Assembly (NCBI RefSeq): GCF_002699205.1
Contig: NZ_PABT01000040.1
Coordinates: 1-64,000 of the forward strand
Reading direction: 5' to 3'
From: Allomuricauda sp.
Lineage (GTDB): Bacteria > Bacteroidota > Bacteroidia > Flavobacteriales > Flavobacteriaceae
DNA length: 64,000 bases
The notes under the pieces were generated by a model. It worked only from the letters and a program-made list of their open reading frames with translations, ran no database searches and was not told the DNA's origin. Shown here one piece after another: positions 25,356 through 33,571 of this stretch; positions within the stretch are counted from its first letter, which is position 1, and each line of letters opens with the position of its first letter. The translations under genes were made by a program, and so were the position numbers.

Positions 25356-25776
25356 CATAGAAAAAATATTGGAGAAGTATTTCGAGGCCACTGCGACAGT
25401 GGACGAAGAAAGAACACTTAGGGCATATTTTTCACAGGAGGAGGTAGCTCCCCACTTGAAACAGTACAAGCCCATGTTCAACTACTTTTCCATGGCCAAG
25501 GAAGAAAAGTACACCAAGCAGGTACCATTAAAACCTAGAGTAAACTATTACAAGTGGCTATCCGTTGCAGCGGCAGTAGTTTTGACCTTCGGCATTTATT
25601 TTGGTAATCAGTACCAAGAAACAAAGCGTTTGGAACAAGAAAAGGCGGAGTACGCCTATGAAGAAACCAAAAAGGCTTTTGAGCTCTTAGCAGAAAATTT
25701 TGGTCGGGGAACAGAAAAAGTGGCCTATCTAAAAGAGTTCGAAATAGCAAAACAAAAAATTTACAACAACAATTAA
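25342..25776 (+). CDS. Putative anti-sigma factor, single-pass membrane protein
   Basis: 144 residues. The N-terminal ~60 residues (NIEKILEKYFEATATVDEE, HLKQYKPMFNYF) are cytoplasmic-looking and resemble N-terminal regions of Bacteroidota anti-sigma proteins; one transmembrane helix follows (WLSVAAAVVLTFGIYFG, ~73-89), then a charged helical C-terminus with likely coiled coil. There is no HxxxCxxC zinc motif and no FecR domain. The start codon lies inside the end of the sigma gene (14-nt overlap), a strong sign of coupled translation and a sigma/anti-sigma pair. The role is inferred from position and topology. Confidence 0.72.
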   Translation: MELGNIEKILEKYFEATATVDEERTLRAYFSQEEVAPHLKQYKPMFNYFSMAKEEKYTKQVPLKPRVNYYKWLSVAAAVVLTFGIYFGNQYQETKRLEQEKAEYAYEETKKAFELLAENFGRGTEKVAYLKEFEIAKQKIYNNN

Positions 25777-25787
25777 AAAGTAAAAAG

Positions 25788-26327
25788 ATGAAAAAGTATA
25801 TTATAATCGTATGGATGGCATTATTGCCCTTGGCAGGGTTTTCACAGTCCCTTTTTGACAAGTTCGAGGATTTGGACGATGTGACATCCGTGGTGGTGAA
25901 CAAAAGCATGTTCAACCTATTGGCAAAGATTGATGTAGAAGTGGATGACCCTGAAGCACAGGATTTTATAGACATTACCACTAGTCTAAATAGTTTAAAA
26001 GTCTTTACCACTGAAAACAAGAAGATCGGGGATGATATGAAGGCCTCGGTGGATAGCTATCTAAAATCTTCCAAAATGGAAGAGTTAATGAGAGTGAAGG
26101 ACAAGGATGCCAATGTCAAGTTCTACATTAAAGAAGGCAAGGATGCCGACCATGTGAGTGAACTGCTAATGTTCGTGACAGGAATGAAGGACGTGGAGGC
26201 CGACGGTAGAAAATTCGAGACCGTGATCTTATCGCTTACCGGAGATATTGATTTGAACAAAATCAGTTCATTGACCAAGAAAATGAACTTGCCGGAAGAA
26301 CTTAATGAGGCAAGTAAGAAAAATTAA
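25788..26327 (+). CDS. DUF4252 domain protein (secreted)
   Basis: 179 residues with a signal peptide (LLPLAGFSQ, ~20). The domain has LFDKFEDLDDVTSVVVNKSMFNLL near the start (shown as LFDKFEDLDDVTSVV) and ISSLTKKMNLPEEL near the end. DUF4252 is common in Bacteroidota and has no known function. It is the third gene of the ECF operon, 11 nt after the putative anti-sigma gene. A same-length paralog follows after a structured 113-nt spacer. It may be the effector or a sensor partner of the sigma system (inference). Confidence 0.82.
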   Translation: MKKYIIIVWMALLPLAGFSQSLFDKFEDLDDVTSVVVNKSMFNLLAKIDVEVDDPEAQDFIDITTSLNSLKVFTTENKKIGDDMKASVDSYLKSSKMEELMRVKDKDANVKFYIKEGKDADHVSELLMFVTGMKDVEADGRKFETVILSLTGDIDLNKISSLTKKMNLPEELNEASKKN

Positions 26328-26338
26328 ACTAGATATCG

Positions 26339-26401
26339 GTTGACAATAATCGGTTGATGATTGTAACAAAACACAATAAACTTCAACTAATTATTGTCAA
26401 C
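26339..26401 (+). repeat. Long stem-loop between the two DUF4252 genes
   Basis: GTTGACAATAAT at 26339-26350 pairs perfectly with 26390-26401, and GTTGA at 26353-26357 pairs with 26383-26387, so 17 of 19 positions form Watson-Crick pairs plus one G-U, around a 25-nt loop. The stem is A/T-rich and not followed by a T run, so it is more likely an mRNA processing or stability element than a terminator. Confidence 0.6.
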
Positions 26402-26440
26402 TGATAATCAGCTGATGGTATCAATCAAAAAACTAAAAAG

Positions 26441-26980
26441 ATGAAACATATTATTAAAACCATATTGGTGGCCGGAGCAGTGCTTCTGGCTTCATGTACT
26501 TCGCAGCAAAGCCTGCAAGAGTATTATGTGGACAATTCCGAAAACCCAAATTTTTTATCCATCGATGTGCCCGCTAGCATCCTTAAAATGGATGGGGTAG
26601 ATTTAAATCCGACACAAAAAGAAGCTGTTGAATCACTGAGAAAGTTCAATCTATTGGCCTTTAAAAAGAATGCCGATAACGAGGCCGAATACGAGATTGA
26701 AAAGAAAAAGGTCCGTGAGATACTAAAAGGGGACCAATTTGTCGAGTTAATGAAAATCAATTCAAAATATGGCAAAGGTGTAATAAAATACCTTGGAGAT
26801 GAGGACGCCATTGACGAAGTGATTATTTATGGAGATAGTAAAGAAAAAGGCTTTGCCCTGGTACGTGTTTTGGGCAAGGATATGAACCCTGCCCATATAA
26901 TGCAATTAATGCAGGCCATCCAAAAATCCGGTTACAAAGGGGAGGGACTTGGTGAAATCGGGGATTTTCTAAAAGGCTAG
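26441..26980 (+). CDS. DUF4252 domain lipoprotein
   Basis: 179 residues. The lipobox LLASC places the modified Cys at about residue 19. The middle and end (LRKFNLLAFKKN, FVELMKINSKYGKGVIKYLG, GLGEIGDFLKG) fit DUF4252, as in the preceding paralog, but overall identity to it is low. It is the last gene of the ECF operon and is followed 26 nt later by a strong intrinsic terminator. The pair thus supplies one soluble periplasmic and one membrane-anchored DUF4252 protein. Confidence 0.8.
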   Translation: MKHIIKTILVAGAVLLASCTSQQSLQEYYVDNSENPNFLSIDVPASILKMDGVDLNPTQKEAVESLRKFNLLAFKKNADNEAEYEIEKKKVREILKGDQFVELMKINSKYGKGVIKYLGDEDAIDEVIIYGDSKEKGFALVRVLGKDMNPAHIMQLMQAIQKSGYKGEGLGEIGDFLKG

Positions 26981-27005
26981 GAACCAATCATCATAAGTTG
27001 AGAAG

Positions 27006-27029
27006 AGGGCGACGAATGTCGCCCTTTTT
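27006..27029 (+). terminator. Rho-independent terminator of the ECF-DUF4252 operon
   Basis: AGGGCGAC (27006-27013) pairs perfectly with GTCGCCCT (27018-27025) around a GAAT loop and is followed by a T run. Confidence 0.9.
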
Positions 27030-27105
27030 ATTTTAGGTGGATAAAAAGGTGACCTAGTTTAGTATCTTAGTGTCTTACAATAAGAACACTAACAAATATA
27101 GTATC

Positions 27106-27921
27106 ATGGAAAAAGCACAGGAATGGTTTGATTACGGTATCGAACTTGCCAAAGAATTTGGTCCCAAATTGATTACGGCACTTCTTATCTACATTGTAGG
27201 TATGTGGGTGGTCAAGAAAATTATCAGCGGAACCCGAAAGGTGATGTCGAAGAGTAAATATGATGAATCCCTCCAAACCTTTCTATTAAATCTATTCTCT
27301 TGGGCATTAAAAATATTTCTGATTATCATAGTAATCTCCCGACTGGGTGTTGATGTTACCACGTTTGCGGCAGTTATAGCAGCTGCTGGTCTTGCCGTTG
27401 GTTTGGCACTGCAAGGTTCACTGTCCAATTTTGCGGGCGGGGTGCTGCTCATGATATTCAAACCTTACCGCATTGGAGACCTTATCGAGGCCCAAGGCGT
27501 ACTTGGAGTCGTGAAGGAAATAGAAATTTTCACCACAAAAATGGTAACCCCACAAAACAAACTTGCAATTGTTCCCAACGGGGCCATGGCCAACGGAAAC
27601 ATAATCAATTACACTGCAGAGGGCAAAATGCGGGTGGATACCGTTATCGGTGTGGGATACGGCGAAGACATCAAAAAAACCAAAGAAGTGCTGTTGAACG
27701 TACTGACCTCCAACCCAAAAGTTTTAAAAGACCCTGCGCCATCAGTTAATGTAATGGAACTGGCCGATAGTTCCGTGAATTTTGCGGTGCGCCCTTTTTG
27801 TAAACCAGAGGATTATTGGGATGTGTACTTTGCGACCTATGAAAATTGCAAAATTGCCTTGGATGAAGCCGGAATCGAAATTCCATATCCACATCAAGTT
27901 GAAATTCACAAAGAAGGATAA
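27106..27921 (+). CDS. MscS-family small-conductance mechanosensitive channel
   Basis: 271 residues from ATG at 27106; the open frame starts earlier at a GTG but that extension is polar and unlikely. Three transmembrane segments: ITALLIYIVGMWVVKKI (~25-41), WALKIFLIIIVISRLGV (~66-82) and the pore helix TFAAVIAAAGLAVGLALQGSLSNFAGG (in two parts: FAAVIAAAGLAVGLALQG, SLSNFAGG), then the beta domain with FKPYRIGDLIEAQG and VPNGAMANGNIIN. The channel opens on hypo-osmotic shock to release solutes. Monocistronic; a REP-like element follows before the convergent purB. Confidence 0.93.
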   Translation: MEKAQEWFDYGIELAKEFGPKLITALLIYIVGMWVVKKIISGTRKVMSKSKYDESLQTFLLNLFSWALKIFLIIIVISRLGVDVTTFAAVIAAAGLAVGLALQGSLSNFAGGVLLMIFKPYRIGDLIEAQGVLGVVKEIEIFTTKMVTPQNKLAIVPNGAMANGNIINYTAEGKMRVDTVIGVGYGEDIKKTKEVLLNVLTSNPKVLKDPAPSVNVMELADSSVNFAVRPFCKPEDYWDVYFATYENCKIALDEAGIEIPYPHQVEIHKEG

Positions 27922-27945
27922 GAAGTAATATTATCAAACCGAGCT

Positions 27946-27966
27946 GTTATCCTGAGCGAAGTCGAA
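27946..27966. repeat. REP-like dispersed element, copy 2
   Basis: GTTATCCTGAGCGAAGTCGAA lies in the 98-nt gap between the convergent mscS-family gene and purB, and matches 14772-14792 at 16 of 21 positions. The sequence is similar to widely dispersed Bacteroidota intergenic repeats. Confidence 0.55.
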
Positions 27967-28019
27967 GGAGCAGTCAAGTTGATGTATGTTCTTGATCACA
28001 TTCGATAGATTACAAACAA

Positions 28020-29363
28020 TCAAACCCCGGTGTAATTCGCTGGGGTTATTTGTTTCAGTTCAGTTTTAATGGCATCCGATACCTCCAAGGTTTCAATAAA
28101 ATCAGCAATGGATTGTTGGTTGATTTTCTCATTGGTACGTGTCAAACCTTTTAGTGCTTCGTATGGATTTGGATATCCTTCACGTCGCAAAATTGTTTGA
28201 ATGGCCTCTGCTACCACGGCCCAGTTATCCTCTAGATCTTTTTCGAACTTAGCTTGGTTCAGCACTAATTTGTTCAATCCCTTTAATGTCGATTGAAAAC
28301 CAACTATGGTGTGGGCAAAAGGCACCCCAACATTACGCAATACCGTGCTGTCGGTTAGATCTCGTTGTAATCGGGAAATAGGCAGTTTGGCCGATAAATG
28401 TTCAAAAATGGCATTGGCAAACCCAAGGTTTCCTTCAGAATTCTCAAAATCAATGGGGTTTACCTTATGCGGCATGGCAGATGAGCCAACCTCTCCTTTT
28501 TTGATTTTCTGTTTAAAGTAATCCATGGAAATATAGGTCCAGATATCCCTGTCCAGATCAATTAAGATAGTGTTGATACGCTTTAGGCAGTCGAACAAGG
28601 CGGCCATATGGTCGTAATGCTCTATTTGCGTTGTGGGAAAGGAATGGTGCAACCCCAACTTTTCCTGGACAAATTGTTTTCCAAACGCTCTCCAATCGTT
28701 GTTTGGGTATGCTACTTTGTGGGCGTTGTAATTTCCTGTGGCCCCACCAAATTTGGCAGCACTGGGTATATCGTTCAATAAATTGAACTGCTCCTTGAAA
28801 CGCTCCACAAAAACATCTATTTCCTTGCCCAAACGGGTGGGGGAGGCAGGCTGTCCGTGTGTTCTGGCCAACATGGGTATATTTTCCCATTCTTTGGCCA
28901 ATTCCTTCAGTTTTTCAAAAACCTCGAAATAAGAAGGTACGTACACGTTGTTCATAGCCTCTTTGATGGAAAGTGGAATCGCTGTGTTGTTGATATCCTG
29001 TGAGGTCAATCCAAAGTGGATAAACTCCTTGTATTTTTGAAGATGTAATCCATCAAATTTTTGTTTGATGAAGTATTCCACGGCTTTTACATCGTGGTTG
29101 GTGGTCTTTTCAATATCCTTTATCGCTTGGGCATCGTCCGCAGAAAACTCTCGATAGATTTTCTGAAGTTCGGGAAACAGTGCTTTGTTAAAATCCGCCA
29201 GTTGTGGCAATGGAATTTCGCAAAGGGCAATAAAGTATTCAATTTCTACTTGAACACGGTATTTGATTAGGGCCTCTTCTGAAAAATAGTTTTTTAGGGC
29301 TTCGGTTTTGTTTCTATATCTGCCGTCTATTGGCGAAATGGCATTTAGTGGTGTCAATGACAT
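28020..29363 (-). CDS. purB: Adenylosuccinate lyase
   Basis: 447 residues from ATG at 29363-29361 (a TTG two codons earlier is also in frame). The fumarase/aspartase-superfamily signature is SSAMPHKVNPIDFENSEGN (about residue 290-308), with the catalytic Ser in the preceding flexible loop and the active-site THGQPASPTRLGKE near 165. It catalyses two steps of purine synthesis: SAICAR to AICAR and adenylosuccinate to AMP. The hypothetical gene 29410-29982 lies 46 nt upstream in the same direction and is likely co-transcribed. Confidence 0.96.
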   Translation of the reverse strand: MSLTPLNAISPIDGRYRNKTEALKNYFSEEALIKYRVQVEIEYFIALCEIPLPQLADFNKALFPELQKIYREFSADDAQAIKDIEKTTNHDVKAVEYFIKQKFDGLHLQKYKEFIHFGLTSQDINNTAIPLSIKEAMNNVYVPSYFEVFEKLKELAKEWENIPMLARTHGQPASPTRLGKEIDVFVERFKEQFNLLNDIPSAAKFGGATGNYNAHKVAYPNNDWRAFGKQFVQEKLGLHHSFPTTQIEHYDHMAALFDCLKRINTILIDLDRDIWTYISMDYFKQKIKKGEVGSSAMPHKVNPIDFENSEGNLGFANAIFEHLSAKLPISRLQRDLTDSTVLRNVGVPFAHTIVGFQSTLKGLNKLVLNQAKFEKDLEDNWAVVAEAIQTILRREGYPNPYEALKGLTRTNEKINQQSIADFIETLEVSDAIKTELKQITPANYTGV

Positions 29364-29409
29364 GGTCAAGAAAATTTTGAAAGCCTCAAAGATACTTAAA
29401 CTCTACAGT

Positions 29410-29982
29410 TTAGATGCCCAATTTGGCCAACTTATCCAGAGTTTTTTTTGCCCTGTTTTTATAACCTGTGGTCCCTGTGGCATAGCTGTCCTCCAATATT
29501 AGTTTCAGTTCTGGATGAACCCAGCTGAATTTTAACCCCAAATAATACAAAGAGGTCATGGAAAACACCTTGGGCGCCATGTTCATTGGTCCTATGAGCC
29601 AATCAAAACAAGAGGTCAATATCTTTTCGAGCTGGTCATCCGTTATATTTTGGGTAAAATCTGGATTCTTTTTTTTGAAGTAAGCTTCGCAGACCATTTC
29701 ACAGACATGGGCAATGGGCCGGATGCAGGATTCGGTTTTCAATTCTGATAACCCGTTTGCAAAGTTTTCAAAAAAGGGCAGAAGACAGGTGAGGTTCTTT
29801 CTCATTAAATGGTCAAAGGTCCAACTGGCATTAAAAGTTCCAATTTTATCCTCTAATAAGACTTCATTAAAAAGCTCCTCCGTCAATTGGGGCTCTTTTT
29901 CCAACTGCGCAACCAAATCATCAATATGTGATTTCGATATCCTCCTGGAATTTAAAGAAATATGTAGTTCTTCTTTGGTCAC
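29410..29982 (-). CDS. Conserved hypothetical protein upstream of purB (HEAT-like helical)
   Basis: 190 residues, predicted all-helical with no signal or membrane segment. Recognisable stretches are SWTFDHLMRKNLTCLLPFF, SCIRPIAHVCEMVCEAY and ATGTTGYKNRAKKTLDKL. Homologs in flavobacteria are found next to purB and are sometimes mislabelled as adenylosuccinate lyase; the active-site motifs of that enzyme are absent here. The helical pairs suggest a HEAT-like adaptor. Function unknown; the constant position beside purB in related genomes (from memory, not checked) would suggest a functional link. Confidence 0.7.
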   Translation of the reverse strand: MTKEELHISLNSRRISKSHIDDLVAQLEKEPQLTEELFNEVLLEDKIGTFNASWTFDHLMRKNLTCLLPFFENFANGLSELKTESCIRPIAHVCEMVCEAYFKKKNPDFTQNITDDQLEKILTSCFDWLIGPMNMAPKVFSMTSLYYLGLKFSWVHPELKLILEDSYATGTTGYKNRAKKTLDKLAKLGI

Positions 29983-30017
29983 AAAAAATCAATATATTTA
30001 CTAAAACCCTGTGTGTG

Positions 30018-30470
30018 ATGAAAATAGTGAAAAAAATAGCAATTGCCCTATTGGTGGTATTGATCGGAATACAATTTTATCGTCCTGAAAAAAATATCTC
30101 CGAAGGGGACTATGTTGCTGCCTTTGAAACTGAAACAAAGCCTTCCCTAGAGGTGAAACAAATTCTGAAAACAGCTTGTTACGATTGTCACAGTGCAAAT
30201 ACTGAGTATCCTTGGTACAATAATATCGCTCCCGTGTCGTATTGGTTGGCCAATCATATAAAGGATGGTAGAAGACATCTTGATTTTTCGGATTGGGAGA
30301 ACTACGATGTCAAAAAGAAGGACCATAAACTGGAAGAACTGATCGAGGAAGTTAAAAGGGGCAGCATGCCGTTGAACGAATACACCTGGACGCATGCCGA
30401 TGCAAAATTGACGGAGGATCAAATTAGTGCATTGGTGTCCTGGGCGGAACAAACCAGGGCTAATTATTAA
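30018..30470 (+). CDS. Heme-binding domain protein (single CxxCH, membrane-anchored)
   Basis: 150 residues from ATG at 30018. The longer open frame from 29928 runs over the divergent neighbour's start and is rejected. An N-terminal hydrophobic segment (IAIALLVVLIGIQFY) anchors or exports the protein, and CYDCHS at 54-59 is a covalent heme c motif (C54, C57, H58). A C-terminal SMPLNEYTWTHADAKLT with DQISALVSWAEQTR follows, the typical end of the 'haem_bd' family in Bacteroidota. Probably a periplasmic mono-heme electron carrier or sensor. The 3' end overlaps the sirtuin gene by 11 nt. Confidence 0.87.
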   Translation: MKIVKKIAIALLVVLIGIQFYRPEKNISEGDYVAAFETETKPSLEVKQILKTACYDCHSANTEYPWYNNIAPVSYWLANHIKDGRRHLDFSDWENYDVKKKDHKLEELIEEVKRGSMPLNEYTWTHADAKLTEDQISALVSWAEQTRANY

Positions 30471-31152
30471 ATAGTTGTTCCACTAAGGAGGGAATCCCTT
30501 CGGCTGCCGTTTTGGGGATAATGGTTAGATTTTCAAAATCCGATGAACGAATGTTGGGCCTCGGGTCTATGAAGTAAATCGGGGTCCGTTTGGGAGCATG
30601 GTGTATCAAACTTACTGCGGGATACACCTGCATGGAAGTCCCCACGATAATCAATATGTCTGCTTTTTGGGTGATTTGGACAGCGGTTGCCAGCATAGGA
30701 ACCATTTCGCCGAACCAAACGATATGTGGGCGTAGCTGGTTACCATTTTCGTCGGTATCTCCCAAAACCAAATCTTTTTTCCAATCCAATATGTAGTTTT
30801 CGTCCACTGTGCTCCGCACTTTGAGCAACTCTCCATGCAGGTGGACAACGTGGGAACTACCTGCTTGCTCGTGAAGGTTATCCACATTTTGGGTAATGAT
30901 GCTCACATCAAAAGAGGGTTCCAATTGGGCCAGTGCCAAATGTCCTTTGTTTGGGGAGACCTCCAGTAATTGACGTCTTCTTTGGTTATAAAATTCCAAA
31001 ACCAATTCCGGGTTTTGGGCGAACCCTTGGGGAGAGGCAACCTGCATAACATCATGGCCTTCCCATAGACCATTCTCATCCCGAAAGGTTTTAAGGCCAC
31101 TTTCGGCGCTCATCCCGGCTCCGGTAAGGACTACAATTTTTTGTTTGGACAT
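30460..31152 (-). CDS. cobB: NAD-dependent deacylase, sirtuin (SIR2) family, without zinc cysteines
   Basis: 230 residues. NAD-binding motifs GAGMSAESG (11-19), TFRDENGLWE, ITQNVDNLHEQAG (86-98), catalytic His in HLHGEL (H106), and the C-terminal VGTSMQVYPA are present. The zinc-binding Cys pairs expected between about 110 and 140 are missing: that part reads KVRSTVDENY...GDTDENGNQLRP, and I find no cysteine in the whole protein. The domain is kept at normal length, so it may fold without metal. It removes acetyl or other acyl groups from protein lysines; the substrate class is uncertain. Confidence 0.9.
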   Translation of the reverse strand: MSKQKIVVLTGAGMSAESGLKTFRDENGLWEGHDVMQVASPQGFAQNPELVLEFYNQRRRQLLEVSPNKGHLALAQLEPSFDVSIITQNVDNLHEQAGSSHVVHLHGELLKVRSTVDENYILDWKKDLVLGDTDENGNQLRPHIVWFGEMVPMLATAVQITQKADILIIVGTSMQVYPAVSLIHHAPKRTPIYFIDPRPNIRSSDFENLTIIPKTAAEGIPSLVEQLFNN

Positions 31153-31237
31153 TTTTTAGTTGGCTCTCACAATTTATTGTTGCTCTAAAACTAATATTGG
31201 CTCAATGCCAACAAATATAATTGATCCTTGATTTTTA

Positions 31238-33436
31238 TCAGATATTGAGCCAGTAGGTCAGTTTTAAGTTTATGGAACGGATCCTGGGCATAAATGAGTT
31301 TACAAAGTAATTGTCGTTGTATACCAAAAACAGGTCGGAGAGGGGGGCAAATCGCCATTGCAATCGTGAATTGAACCCTAGATTATCCAATTGATTGCTA
31401 TATTGAATCAATGTTGACCAAAATACAGATTTGCTAAAAGTCAGGTCAATCTTAGGGCTTACCAACCAAATATCAGCACTTTCGTATGGTTCCGGTAATT
31501 TAATGGAATTGTAATTAAACCCTAATGAAATGTTCATTTTGGGTTGTAAGCGCAAGTTCATTTCACCTTCAAAAACAAATCGGGTCCCATTATAAAAATC
31601 ACCATAACCGGGTTCTAGGGAGTATGAGAAAATTTTTCTACGGTCACTGGCAAACTCGATTTCTCCACTAGTGTAATAGTAGCCGGTTTCGCCGGGTAAT
31701 TCGGTGCCGCCTTCGGTTCTCGTGGGATCAAAAGGATTTGATAGATAAGTGTATCGGTTGAAAAGTCTAATGGAAATCTCTTCTTGGGTCTTAAATTCTC
31801 CTTGCCATCCCGTATAAATAAAGTAGTCCGTATTTTTATAGTCCAAGGTCGGTCTCCATACAAACTCAGGGTAGGCTACAAACCCATGGGAGTTCAATTT
31901 TCCTTTTATTGGATAGAAGATAAGTTCAGCGGTTGGATTTACGAACAACATATCTGTTCTGGGAACAAATCCAAGGTCCGACCGGAAGTTGTTACCCACA
32001 AAGTTTCCATTTAGACCAAGGTTGAAAAAGCGCGAATTATATTTAATGCTCATCCCTCCAGCATCGTCACGATCTTCCACACCGTGGGTAAAGGATTTGT
32101 GATAAAAGAATTTACCTGTCCAAGTATTGTCCGCACTCGCCAAGTTGTAATCCATGCCCACAACACGATTGTAGCGGTCTTCTTCGGATAGGAAGTCGTA
32201 ATCATCAAAAGTTTGCCGGTTAACAAAAATGAAACTTAGGTTGGAACGGGAGAACATTTTTTTCTGAATGGCGAACACCGTATTATTGTTGCTCGCTATT
32301 TCGTTGGCCTCATCTTTTTCTGTTTGAAGGTTCATGAACCCCAATCTCCAATTCTCGTTTAATTTTCCACTAAGTCTTACCCCTCCGATGATTCCATTTT
32401 CAATCGTTTGTCCCTCGGCGTTTTGTGCAAGACCAATTCTTCGGGAAAAGAAAGGGTTATAATCTTCGTCAGTACCAAATGCACCAAAAAGGTCATTGTT
32501 GTCTATGAAAAACTGCCGCTTTTCAGGAAGGGATACTTCAAAACGGGTAAGGTTGGTTACAACATCATCAACTTCTACATTGGAAAAATCGGGGTTTACA
32601 GTGATATCCAGGTTCATTCCGTTTCCAATTGAAACTTTGGCATCACCACCAATATTCAGTTTTTCGAAACTGTCATTGTTTTCATAATCTTTGGCCGCCA
32701 TTCCATTGATATACGGTATAAGCGCCACAGGCGTCCTTGATTTGCCGAGGGGTTTTTCAAAAACCATATCGCCCATAAAAGCCAAGTTGTATATGGTTTG
32801 GTTCTGCGGGATCCTAACCCATGTACTTTGCTCATTGGTCTGCATATCAAATCTATACGCATTGAACCTCCACTTTGTTTCACCTTGTTTAAACTTAAAG
32901 GATGTGAGTGGGATGGCAATTTCACAGATATAATACCCATCATACAATTTTGATTCACCGTGCCATTTAACATCCCAAGAGGTGGTAAAACCATTATTGT
33001 TCTGGCCACCACCGGAAATTAATGCTTCCCTGCGCACTCCATAAGGATTCATCCCGAACAAAAATGCATTGGTGCCATCGTTGAAGGTGTCAAAAAGAAT
33101 ACTGATATTGTCGTTGCCACCTGCACTGTAATCCCTTTGCAAGGATGGAATCACATAATTATCGCCATCAACATATTGTTTTATGCCCACATATAATGTT
33201 GTGCTGCTATGGAGCATTTTAATTTCGGTTTGTTTTATTGCAGGGATGGTGTCCGCGGGAAAAAATTGATAGAAACTATCGGTTGCTTGGGCGATTTCCC
33301 ATACGGGTTCATCCAAAACGCCGTCAATGTTAAATTGGGTCTCTGTAAATTTTACTTTGATTTCCTTTGAGCTTGTTTGCGAATAAAAGGTAAAAGGAAG
33401 CATTATTGCAACAAGTGCAACGTAAAGCTTGGCCAT
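31238..33436 (-). CDS. DUF5916 outer-membrane protein with CBM9-like N-terminal domain
   Basis: 732 residues. The signal peptide ends near YSQT (~20). Residues ~25-215 look like a carbohydrate-binding family 9-like domain (FNIDGVLDEPVWEIAQ, YVGIKQYVD, WRFNAYRFDMQTNEQSTWVRI in part), and the rest is a long beta-barrel with alternating aromatic residues, as in the DUF5916 family. Location should be the outer membrane. The ligand is unknown; homologs are found next to diverse genes. It is monocistronic and divergent from the nuclease gene. Confidence 0.85.
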   Translation of the reverse strand: MAKLYVALVAIMLPFTFYSQTSSKEIKVKFTETQFNIDGVLDEPVWEIAQATDSFYQFFPADTIPAIKQTEIKMLHSSTTLYVGIKQYVDGDNYVIPSLQRDYSAGGNDNISILFDTFNDGTNAFLFGMNPYGVRREALISGGGQNNNGFTTSWDVKWHGESKLYDGYYICEIAIPLTSFKFKQGETKWRFNAYRFDMQTNEQSTWVRIPQNQTIYNLAFMGDMVFEKPLGKSRTPVALIPYINGMAAKDYENNDSFEKLNIGGDAKVSIGNGMNLDITVNPDFSNVEVDDVVTNLTRFEVSLPEKRQFFIDNNDLFGAFGTDEDYNPFFSRRIGLAQNAEGQTIENGIIGGVRLSGKLNENWRLGFMNLQTEKDEANEIASNNNTVFAIQKKMFSRSNLSFIFVNRQTFDDYDFLSEEDRYNRVVGMDYNLASADNTWTGKFFYHKSFTHGVEDRDDAGGMSIKYNSRFFNLGLNGNFVGNNFRSDLGFVPRTDMLFVNPTAELIFYPIKGKLNSHGFVAYPEFVWRPTLDYKNTDYFIYTGWQGEFKTQEEISIRLFNRYTYLSNPFDPTRTEGGTELPGETGYYYTSGEIEFASDRRKIFSYSLEPGYGDFYNGTRFVFEGEMNLRLQPKMNISLGFNYNSIKLPEPYESADIWLVSPKIDLTFSKSVFWSTLIQYSNQLDNLGFNSRLQWRFAPLSDLFLVYNDNYFVNSFMPRIRSINLKLTYWLNI

Positions 33437-33571
33437 TATTTCTAGTTTAGTTGGTATTTTGAATATAAGGTATTGTTAAATAATTCCCAAAGTTGTCAAA
33501 TTGATTGCTCATTGATGAAACATTCTGAAAATTAGCTATGGGAATCACTTACATATAAGAGACGTAAAAAA

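Noticed and set aside
26361-26386. TGTAAC between the two DUF4252 genes
   Set aside because: No CGTC at 16 or 17 nt; it lies in the loop of a stem.
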